DNA from: Actinomycetota bacterium
GTDB lineage: Bacteria > Actinomycetota > Thermoleophilia > Solirubrobacterales > Solirubrobacteraceae
DNA length: 40,549 nucleotides
Direction: 5' to 3'
Assembly: GCA_005888335.1 (NCBI GenBank)
Contig: VAWY01000034.1
Coordinates: forward strand, 1 to 40,549
This document shows, piece by piece, positions 31,061-39,329 of the stretch; the stretch's first letter is position 1, and each line of letters begins with the position of its first letter. The notes under the pieces are model-generated. The model did no database searches, had not been told where the DNA came from, and was given only the letters and a program-made list of their open reading frames with translations. Both the position numbers and the translations under genes were made by a program.

Positions 31061-32310
31061 GCAGCGGCGCCGAGGTCCGGCTCGGCCTGCGCGAGAACCT
31101 CGCGCAGTTCTCGTTGCTCGTCGCCATCAACGCCTTCGTCGGCGCGATGGTCGGGCTCGAGCGCTCGACCCTGCCGCTCATCGGCCGCGAGAGCTTCGGC
31201 CTCACCTCCAGCGCCGCGGTCCTGTCGTTCATCGTCGCCTTCGGGCTCGCCAAGGCGCTGACCAACCTCGCCGCCGGGGCGACGGCCGAGCGCATCGGGC
31301 GCCGCCGGCTGCTGATCGCGGGATGGGCGTTCGCGCTGCCCGTCCCGCTGCTCGTCGCGGTCGCGCCGACGTGGGCGTGGATCGTCGCGGCCAACGTCCT
31401 GCTCGGCGTCAACCAGGGTCTCGCCTGGTCCATGACCGTGGTGATGAAGATCGACCTTGTAGGACCGCGCCGGCGCGGCCTGGCGCTCGGCCTCAACGAG
31501 GCCGCCGGGTACGGCGGCGTCGCCGTCGCCGCCGCGCTGAGCGGCTGGCTGGCCGGCGAGTTCGCCCCGCGCGACGTGCTCGTCGTCGCGTCGACGGCGG
31601 TGGCCGTGACCGGCCTGGTCCTGTCGGCGGCCTTCGCCCGCGACACCGCTCGCCACGTCGCGCTCGAGCAGGCCGAGCAGTCGGCCGAGAGCGCCGGCGC
31701 GCCGTCGCTGACCGAGGCGTTTCGCGAGGCGAGCTACGCCGACCCCGCGCTCCGCGCGTGCTCGCAGGCCGGCCTCGTCAACAACCTCAACGACGCGCTC
31801 GCCTGGGGCCTGGTCCCGCTCTTCCTCGCGGCGCACGGCGCGAGCGCCGCGCAGATCGGCCTCGTCGCCGGGCTGTACCCCGCGGTGTGGGGGGCCGGCC
31901 AGATCGGGACGGGCCACTGGTCCGACCGCGTCGGGCGCAAGCCGCTGATCGTGGCCGGCATGCTCGTCCAGGGCGCAGCCCTCGCGCTGCTGGCGGCGTC
32001 GGGCGGCGACGTGGGCCTCGCGGCCTGCTCGGCGGTCGGCCTCGGCGCCGGGACCGCGCTCGTCTACCCGACGCTCATCGCGGCGATCTCCGACGCCGTC
32101 GCGCCGGTCGCCCGCGCGTCCGCCGTCGGCGTCTACCGCTTCTGGCGCGACATGGGCTACGTCGCCGGCGGGCTGGTCGCCGGCGTGCTGGCCGACGCCA
32201 TCGACTTCAGCGCCGCGATCGCCGTGGTGGCGGCCGCCACCACGGCCTCCGGCCTGTGGGTGGCCCTCGACCTGCCGACCCGGCCGCGCGTTACCGAGCG
32301 ACTCGCCTGA
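31057..32310 (+). CDS. MFS transporter
   Basis: 417 residues, 12 predicted helices in two six-helix halves. The A-motif appears as A-E-R-I-G-R-R-R-L after helix 2 and W-S-D-R-V-G-R-K-P-L in the second half. A central cytoplasmic loop is Ala/Glu-rich. The start GTG 31057 overlaps the MBL stop. The substrate is unknown; coupling to a persulfide-type hydrolase and the nearby arsenic genes suggests export of a small anion or metalloid/thiol compound, which is inference only. Confidence 0.85.
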   Translation: MSSGAEVRLGLRENLAQFSLLVAINAFVGAMVGLERSTLPLIGRESFGLTSSAAVLSFIVAFGLAKALTNLAAGATAERIGRRRLLIAGWAFALPVPLLVAVAPTWAWIVAANVLLGVNQGLAWSMTVVMKIDLVGPRRRGLALGLNEAAGYGGVAVAAALSGWLAGEFAPRDVLVVASTAVAVTGLVLSAAFARDTARHVALEQAEQSAESAGAPSLTEAFREASYADPALRACSQAGLVNNLNDALAWGLVPLFLAAHGASAAQIGLVAGLYPAVWGAGQIGTGHWSDRVGRKPLIVAGMLVQGAALALLAASGGDVGLAACSAVGLGAGTALVYPTLIAAISDAVAPVARASAVGVYRFWRDMGYVAGGLVAGVLADAIDFSAAIAVVAAATTASGLWVALDLPTRPRVTERLA

Positions 32311-32330
32311 CAGGCGCCCTGGCCGGGGGC

Positions 32331-32696
32331 TCAGCGGTCGCGCAGATGCCAGATCGCGCGCTGCTCGGCCAGGCTGAGCGGCCGCCAGCGCTCGGCGTCG
32401 TGGTCCCACCGCGAGATCCGCACGTCGACGACGCTGCGGACGCCCTTCAGCACGTCGACCGTGGCACGGCCGTCGGCGTCCTCGGCCAGCGTCTGCCGCG
32501 TGAGGACGTCAACGACCTTGAACCGCGGCGGCGGCTTGGGCGCGGGCGCTTCGACGGGCCGCTCACCCCGCTTGGGCGGCACGAAGATCGGCTCGCGCTC
32601 GCGCCGCGCATCCGGTCGCTCGAGCACCTTCTCGAGCGGAACCATGTTCGCGCCGGTGCCCTTCGTCTCCGTGTCGAGAACCCAGACCTTTCCCAT
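32331..32696 (-). CDS. conserved actinobacterial protein of unknown function
   Basis: 121 residues from ATG 32696. It begins M-G-K-V-W-V-L-D-T-E-T-K-G-T-G-A-N-M-V-P-L, a start I associate with a conserved actinobacterial family lacking a known role. The middle is Pro/Arg/Lys-rich and disordered; the C-terminal third (V-V-D-V-L-T-R to the end) is more ordered and basic. TATCCT 11 nt before the ATG may be its -10. A longer start at 32726 would cross that box and is rejected. Confidence 0.7.
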   Translation of the reverse strand: MGKVWVLDTETKGTGANMVPLEKVLERPDARREREPIFVPPKRGERPVEAPAPKPPPRFKVVDVLTRQTLAEDADGRATVDVLKGVRSVVDVRISRWDHDAERWRPLSLAEQRAIWHLRDR

Positions 32697-32739
32697 GTCC
32701 TCATCCGAGGATAGTTGCGCAGGCAAGCGGCGAATCGCG

Positions 32740-33087
32740 TCAGCCCAAGCCCCAGGAGACGACGCGCTCCGGGTGGATGCGGATGAGCGTGGGCTCGCCG
32801 AGCGCCTCCGCGCGGCCGCGCACCTCCACGGCGCGCGGGCGCCACGGATCCGTGCTCGCCAGGTCGTCGATGACGATGGCGGCGCGGCCGCTGCGCGCGA
32901 CGTCGCGGAACTTCTTCGTGCGCTCGAGCGCGCGCCCGCCGACGTCGATGGTGTCGAGCTCGGCGTTGTACGTCCACCCCACGGGGACGACGTGCGGCGT
33001 CCCGTCGGCGCCGACGGTCGCGAGGCGGGCGAGGCGGCGACCGTCGCGCAGGTAGGCCAGCTCGGCGTCGCTGAAGGCGGCGCTCAT
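32740..33087 (-). CDS. PPOX-class (pyridoxamine-phosphate-oxidase fold) F420/FMN-dependent protein
   Basis: 115 residues, one split-barrel domain: R-L-A-R-L-A-T-V-G-A-D-G-T-P-H-V-V-P-V-G then I-D-V-G-G-R-A-L-E-R-T-K-K-F-R-D-V. The short length and the R-T-K-K-F motif fit the F420-dependent PPOX subgroup that reduces or oxidises small substrates; the exact cofactor is not provable here. Its ATG overlaps the DUF5519 stop (ATGA), so both come from the MerR-type promoter at 33.4 kb. Confidence 0.82.
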   Translation of the reverse strand: MSAAFSDAELAYLRDGRRLARLATVGADGTPHVVPVGWTYNAELDTIDVGGRALERTKKFRDVARSGRAAIVIDDLASTDPWRPRAVEVRGRAEALGEPTLIRIHPERVVSWGLG

Positions 33088-33416
33088 GAGGCGCGCCTCG
33101 CCATTGCGCGGTCGTACTGCAGGCGCAGCAGCTCGATCACGTCGCGCACGTCGTCCTCGGTGCGGATCCGGCGCGACGCCCAGCCGGAGTCGGGCAGGAC
33201 GTGGTGGGCCTCGACGCGGCCGGCGTCGAGCAGCTCGTCGCGCAGGGCGCGCGTCAGGGGAAGGTCGGCCAGGCGATCGCCATGCAGGTGGCCCAGCTCG
33301 CGCCGACCCACCATGAACGCGACGCCGCCGAACCGGTGCGGGGCGACCTCCACGCCCGGCCAGGAGGCGACCTCGGCGGTGATCACGGCGTTGGCGGTGG
33401 CTGTCTTCTCGGGCAT
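33084..33416 (-). CDS. DUF5519 / luciferase-domain protein under MerR-type control
   Basis: 110 residues. W-P-G-V-E-V-A-P-H-R-F-G-G-V-A-F near the start, R-R-E-L-G-H-L-H-G-D-R in the middle and H-H-V-L-P-D-S-G-W before a helical end are the conserved features of the family named luciferase-domain or DUF5519; no light-emitting role is implied. It starts at ATG 33416, 7 nt after the predicted -10, so the message is leaderless. It is the first gene of a pair with the PPOX protein. Confidence 0.78.
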   Translation of the reverse strand: MPEKTATANAVITAEVASWPGVEVAPHRFGGVAFMVGRRELGHLHGDRLADLPLTRALRDELLDAGRVEAHHVLPDSGWASRRIRTEDDVRDVIELLRLQYDRAMARRAS

Positions 33417-33423
33417 GCCCCCG

Positions 33424-33459
33424 ATGATGCATCTTCAAGTGCACTTGAAGTCAAGGACG
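33424..33459 (-). promoter_or_regulatory. MerR-type promoter/operator, site 2
   Basis: Leftward TTGACT (33454-33449), a 19-nt spacer, CATCAT (33429-33424). The spacer holds a perfect 18-bp palindrome, CTTCAAGTG/CACTTGAAG (33433-33450). The right flank TCAAGGACG is identical to that of site 1 at 24.1 kb, so the same MerR regulator is the obvious candidate. Confidence 0.7.
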
Positions 33460-33477
33460 TTCTGGGAGACTCGGCCC

Positions 33478-35022
<1,545 letters not shown>

Positions 35023-35064
35023 GGCGTCAGGGGCGCCGCGCGCGCCCACCGGATCCGGAGGTGT

Positions 35065-35093
35065 GGCACGTCTCCACCTTGGTGGCCCGTGCC
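35065..35093. repeat. long interrupted hairpin after the cyclase gene
   Basis: GGCACG (35065-35070) pairs with CGTGCC (35088-35093), and inside it CCACC-TT-GGTGG (35074-35085) pairs again, giving an extended stem in the 134-bp gap before the next gene. There is no T-tract. It may terminate the cyclase transcript or regulate the secreted-protein gene. Confidence 0.4.
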
Positions 35094-35156
35094 GCGCCCG
35101 GCGCTGCGGTGAAATGGACGCCACACCGCACCTTTGAACCTCTGGAGATCGCTCGC

Positions 35157-35591
35157 ATGCACCGCAAGCTCATCGCCCTGACGACCGCGGCTGTCGCCCT
35201 CGGCGGGGTCGCCGCCCCGCTCGCCGGCGCCGCCGACGACACCCTCGAGGTCACCGGCGCCTACCTCTACCGCGACCACCTCGCGGCCAGCAAGCAGGAC
35301 TTCGTCCGCGTGGTGTTCCGCACCGCGACGCCGCTGCCGCGCCGCTATGACGGCTCGATCCAGGCGGGCGTGTCCATCGACGGCGTCACCCACTCGATCG
35401 GCGCCGCCAAGCGCGGCACCAGCTGCTACACGGGCGCGACGGAGATCAAGGGCGGCTCGGTCGCCACGCTCAAGGACGGCAAGGTCGTCCGCCGCGGCGC
35501 CAAGCTCGGCGGCACCTTCACCGTCAAGATCACCACGCGCGACGGCCAGTCGGTGACCCGCAAGCTCAAGCTGCGTGCCGAGCGCCCCGGC
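35157..35591 (+). CDS. secreted small protein, unknown; stop codon missing
   Basis: ATG 35157 begins a signal peptide (M-H-R-K-L-I-A-L-T-T-A-A to A-G-A-A). The roughly 120-residue mature part is beta-rich, with many Thr/Lys (F-T-V-K-I-T-T-R-D-G-Q-S-V-T) and one Cys. I do not recognise the family. The coding character stops near L-K-L-R-A-E-R-P-G-D (about 35590), yet the frame has no stop there and runs on antisense through the convergent dehydrogenase to 36980. I therefore end the entry at the likely junction; the true 3' end appears to be lost. Confidence 0.5.
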
Positions 35592-36896
35592 GACGTGGTT
35601 GCCCGCGTCGACGAGCAGCTCGGCCTCGCGCCAGTACGGGCGCTCGAGGAAGGCGCGGTGCGGCACCAGCATGACCACGCAGTCGGCCTCGGCGACCGTC
35701 TCGAACGACCACGGCAGTCGTTCATGGAGGCGGTCGCCGACGAGCACGCGGTCGACGTACGGGTCGCAGAAGCGCACCGCGCCGCCGCGGCGATCGAGCT
35801 CGCGGATGACCTCCAGCGCCGGCGACTCGCGCGTGTCGTGGACGTCGGGCTTGTAGGTGACGCCCATCACGACGATCCGCGAGCCCTTCACCGCCCGGCC
35901 CACGTCGTTGAGCGCGTCGACGACCTTGCCGGCCACGTGGAGCGGCATGTCGCGGTTGACTGCGTGCGCGGCGTCGATCAGGCGCGTCGCGTAGCCCTTC
36001 TCGCGCAGGTGCCACGTCAGGAAGTGCGGCACGACCGGGATGCAGTCGCCGCCCACGCCCGGTCCGGGGTAGTGCGCCATGAACGCGAACGGCTTGGTCT
36101 TGGCCGCGTCGATGACCTCCCAGGCCGAGATCCCCAGCCGGTCGCACATGAGCGCCAGCTCGTTGGCCAGCGCGATGTTGACCTGGCGGAAGGTGTTCTC
36201 GTGGAGCTTGACCGTCTCGGCGACGGTCGGGCTGGAGACCGCGACGACCTCGTCGACGATCGTCGCGTACAGCGCGCGCGTGCGCTCGCGGCAGCCGTCG
36301 GTGACGCCGGCGACGATCTTCGGCGTGTTGCGCAGCCCGTAGCGGGCGTTGCCGGGATCGACGCGCTCGGGCGCGTAGCCGAGGAACACGTCCTCGCCGA
36401 CGTGGAAGCCCGCGCGCTCGAAGATCGGCAGGAGCAGCTCTTCGGTCGTCCCCGGCGTCGTCGTCGACTGCAGGATGACCAGCGTGCCCGGCGTGATGTG
36501 CTGTGCGACGGCCTCGGCGGCGCGCTTGACGAAGCCGAGGTCGGGGCGCAGGTTCTGCAGCGGGGTGGGCACGCAGATCGTGAGCGCGTCGAGCTCGCCG
36601 ACCGCGTCGAAGTCGTCGGTCGCGTCGAGGCGCCCACCCGCGGCGCCGTAGCGCTCCTCGGGCACGTCGACGAGGTACGAGCGCCCCTCGCGGACGGCCG
36701 CGACGCGGTCGGGGTTGAGCTCGAGCCCAGTCGTCGCGAAGCCGGCCTCGGCGAAGGCGATCGCGAGCGGCAGGCCGGCGTAGCCGAGGCCGACGATGCC
36801 GACCCGCAGATCGCGGCTGGCCACCCGCTGGACGAAGTCCCAGGTCGCTTCGGCGTGCGCCGAGCCCCGCTCGGCAGCGTGATTGATGACGGTCAT
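35592..36896 (-). CDS. nucleotide-sugar (UDP-glucose / UDP-N-acetyl-mannosamine type) dehydrogenase; stop codon missing
   Basis: From ATG 36896, about 435 residues of normal sequence: Rossmann G-L-G-Y-A-G-L-P-L-A (about 38-47), V-P-T-P, S-T-T-T-P-G-T-T, the central-domain K-L-H-E-N-T-F-R, and active-site Cys285 in V-G-G-D-C-I-P-V. It oxidises a UDP-sugar C6 alcohol to the uronic acid in two NAD+ steps. The WbpA/VipA-like motifs (C-V-P-T-P-L) suggest a UDP-HexNAc substrate, but this is not certain. The normal C-terminus (L-L-V-D-A-G-N-H-V-A) is reached near 35592, but the frame continues without stop to 34983 through the convergent gene. It lies 17 nt downstream of the GH18 gene's end in the same direction of reading. 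Confidence 0.82.
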
Positions 36897-36913
36897 GTCC
36901 CCCCTTGGACAGG

Positions 36914-38713
36914 TCAGAGCGAGTTCCACATGGCGTCGTCCTCCTGGCCGAGCCGCCAGAGGGCGAACCCGAGGCCCTGACCGTGCGCCACGTTGAAGCC
37001 GGCGGTGATCGAGACCGCGTCGCGGTACCACACCTCGTGGCCGGTCCCCGACGCGTCGGTGTAGGTGAAGTGCATCTCCTGGCTGGCCGGGTCGCGCACG
37101 GGCTGGGCGCCCGTCGCGGCCAGCAGCTGCAGGAGCTCGTCCGAGCCGCGCGCGGTCGCGGGATGCGACGGGCCGCCGCCCGCCGGCCAGTCGAACCCGT
37201 AGCTCGCGGTCGAGATGACGAAGCGCTCGGCGTTGGGCACCGTGCGCACGTAGGCGGCGACCTGGCTCAGCCACGTCAGGTCGACGAGCGGGCCGGGCGC
37301 CGACGTCGTCCAGTGCTGGCCCCAGGCCATGACGATGACGGTGTCCGCCGAGCGGGCGAGCGCGGCGTAGTCGAAGAACGTCGAGCGCGGGTGGTTCGGG
37401 ACGTCCTTGATCTTGGGCGAGACGTCGATCGACAGCCGCGCGCCGATCGCGTGCAGCGCGTTGGCGAGCGCGGCGGTGAAGGAGCTCAGCGCGGCCCGGT
37501 CGCTCGGGGTGCCGGCCTCGATGTCGAGATTGATCCCCTCGTAGCCGTTCGTCTGGACGAGCCCGACGAGTCCCGAGATGACCGCCTGCGAGGTGCGCGG
37601 GTCGGCGATCACCGCGCGCAGCGCGTTGAGGTTCTGGCAGTTGTAGCGCGGCATGACCGCGACGTTGCGGGCGTGCGCGAACGACGTGACCTGCGGGTCG
37701 TCCTTGCCGAGGATCCGCGACGGCGTCGTCTTGTCGCAGTCGAAGTAGGTCGGGTAGAGCGTGCCGATCCGCTGGTAGTGGTCGCGGAAGTCGGCGAACG
37801 ACGCGCTCGTCGAGGCGAGCAGGAACGCGTGGATGCTGCCGGTCGACGGGTCTGGCGCGGGCGTGTCGAGCTCGAGCGTGGCCGGCGCCGACGGCACCCC
37901 CTGGGTGTCGACCGCGGTGACGGTCAGCACGTAGTGCGTCGAGGGCAGCAGGCCGGTCAGGCGCAGGCTGGTCTGGTTGACCTGGCGCAGGACGGTGCCG
38001 TTGCGCGCGACGCGGAAGCCGCGAATCGGCGCCGAGCCGGCGGCGCCGCGGTCCCAGCTCAGCGTGAGGGCGAAAGCGGTCACCCCGTCCGCGCGCAGCC
38101 CGGTCGGGGCGGCGGGCGGCTTGAGGTCGGTGCGCACGACCAGCGGGGCGCTCTGGCGGCCGACCGCCCCGCCGGCGCCGACGGAGGCGACGGTGACAGA
38201 CGCGCTGCGACCGGCCGTCACGCGCACGCCGTAGTGCGTCGCGGCGGTCTCGCCCACGGTGGCGCCGTCGCGGTAGATGCGGTAGCGGCGCGCGTGCGCC
38301 ACGGCGTCCCAGGAGATCGTCGCCACGCCGTCGGCGACCTTGGCGATGCTCAGGTGCTCGGGCGCGAGCAGGCCGGTGGCGACCGGCCCGCCGGGCTTGA
38401 TCTTGGCGGTGATGCGCGTGTAGCACTTCGGCGAGCGCCCGTGGGCGCGGACCACGCCGACGGCGAGCTTGACCTTGCGGCCCGGGCGCAGGTTGACCGT
38501 CATCGAATGGCGCGGGGTCTGGCCGACGACCCGCTTGCCGCGCAGCACGCGGAACGGGCCGCGGCGCGGCTTGCGCCAGCGCAGGACGACCTTGGCCGGA
38601 CCCGCCTTGACCACCTTCAGGCCGGTGGGCTTGGGACAGGCGGTCGCCGCGTGCGCCTGCGGGGCGGCGAGCGCGGTCAGGGCGAGCGCGAGCACGAGCG
38701 CGACGCGCTTCAT
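36914..38713 (-). CDS. secreted GH18-type glycosidase with fibronectin type III domains
   Basis: 599 residues with a signal peptide (A-A-P-Q-A-H-A-A). A beta-rich N-terminal region (about 25-110), then two FN3-like domains (about 115-205 and 210-300; S-W-D-A-V, Y-R-I-Y-R-D-G, P-S-T-H-Y-V-L-T-V-T-A). A GH18 TIM barrel follows (about 315-595), with G-Y-E-G-I-N-L-D-I-E placing the catalytic Glu at about 399, a variant of D-x-x-D-x-D-x-E. Such SleL/YaaH-like enzymes cut GlcNAc-containing polymers (peptidoglycan, chitin, PNAG). Here, next to a processive synthase, it may trim or release the polysaccharide. ATG 38713 abuts the preceding stop (TGATG). Confidence 0.85.
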   Translation of the reverse strand: MKRVALVLALALTALAAPQAHAATACPKPTGLKVVKAGPAKVVLRWRKPRRGPFRVLRGKRVVGQTPRHSMTVNLRPGRKVKLAVGVVRAHGRSPKCYTRITAKIKPGGPVATGLLAPEHLSIAKVADGVATISWDAVAHARRYRIYRDGATVGETAATHYGVRVTAGRSASVTVASVGAGGAVGRQSAPLVVRTDLKPPAAPTGLRADGVTAFALTLSWDRGAAGSAPIRGFRVARNGTVLRQVNQTSLRLTGLLPSTHYVLTVTAVDTQGVPSAPATLELDTPAPDPSTGSIHAFLLASTSASFADFRDHYQRIGTLYPTYFDCDKTTPSRILGKDDPQVTSFAHARNVAVMPRYNCQNLNALRAVIADPRTSQAVISGLVGLVQTNGYEGINLDIEAGTPSDRAALSSFTAALANALHAIGARLSIDVSPKIKDVPNHPRSTFFDYAALARSADTVIVMAWGQHWTTSAPGPLVDLTWLSQVAAYVRTVPNAERFVISTASYGFDWPAGGGPSHPATARGSDELLQLLAATGAQPVRDPASQEMHFTYTDASGTGHEVWYRDAVSITAGFNVAHGQGLGFALWRLGQEDDAMWNSL

Positions 38714-39258
38714 CAGGCCACGCCTCCGGGCAGCGCGACGGCGGCGCGGTGGGCGAACCACCGGCCGCCGCAGGTCGCGAGGGTCGCGTCGCCGCGCGTG
38801 ACGACGAACCGCGGCGCGGTGCCGAGCGCCGCCGCGGGCAGGTGCACGGTCGTGCCGCCGTCGGCACGGCGGCCCGAGCCCGAGCCGGCGAGCGCGCGGA
38901 CCGACGTCTGGCAGGCGACGATCTTCACGCCGTCGAGCCCGGCGCCGATCGTGACGTCGGCGACCCCGTCGCCGTTGGCGTCGGCGAGGACGCGCCGGCC
39001 CTCGGTCGTCGCCTGCCGGGTGAGCTCGACGAGGACGCTGCCGTCGCGCGTGCCCAGCGTGATGTTCGCGCCGCGGCCGAGCGCGATCGACGGGCGGACG
39101 CGGGCGTCGAGCGGCGGCGCCGGGGCCCGCCCGGGCAGCGCCGGCCCGGGCGCGGCGGCGAGCGGAGCGCGGGAGTTGCGCGCGATCAGGAAGGCGTCGT
39201 GCTCGCGGATCACGTCGCCGCGGACGGCGACGAACGGCAGCACCGACAGCGGCAGCAT
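38713..39258 (-). CDS. exported protein of the polysaccharide cluster, unknown
   Basis: 181 residues from ATG 39258. It starts with a short hydrophobic segment (M-L-P-L-S-V-L-P-F-V-A-V) and R-G-D, then R-E-H-D-A-F-L-I-A-R-N-S-R. The middle is Pro/Ala-rich, and A-D-A-N-G-D-G-V-A-D-V-T-I-G is an FG-GAP/calcium-loop-like motif. Two Cys residues lie in the C-terminal part. I do not recognise a named family. Upstream in-frame sequence is the hairpin repeat, so longer starts are rejected. It is between the glycosyltransferase and the GH18 genes, so probably a cell-surface partner. Confidence 0.6.
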   Translation of the reverse strand: MLPLSVLPFVAVRGDVIREHDAFLIARNSRAPLAAAPGPALPGRAPAPPLDARVRPSIALGRGANITLGTRDGSVLVELTRQATTEGRRVLADANGDGVADVTIGAGLDGVKIVACQTSVRALAGSGSGRRADGGTTVHLPAAALGTAPRFVVTRGDATLATCGGRWFAHRAAVALPGGVA

Positions 39259-39278
39259 GAGCAGCCCGAAGCCCCTAT

Positions 39279-39323
39279 CGCGAACGAAGTTCGCGCAAGC
39301 TCGACACCGGCGAAGCCGGTCGA
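39279..39323. repeat. paired hairpins with GAA loops (REP-like element)
   Basis: Hairpin 1: CGCGAAC-GAA-GTTCGCG (39279-39295). Hairpin 2: CCGGC-GAA-GCCGG (39307-39319) within flanking TCGA/TCGA (39301-39304 and 39320-39323). They stand in tandem between two leftward genes and share a GAA loop. This is the form of a repetitive extragenic palindrome or a processing/termination element; other copies cannot be checked here. Confidence 0.6.
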
Positions 39324-39329
39324 AAGCCT

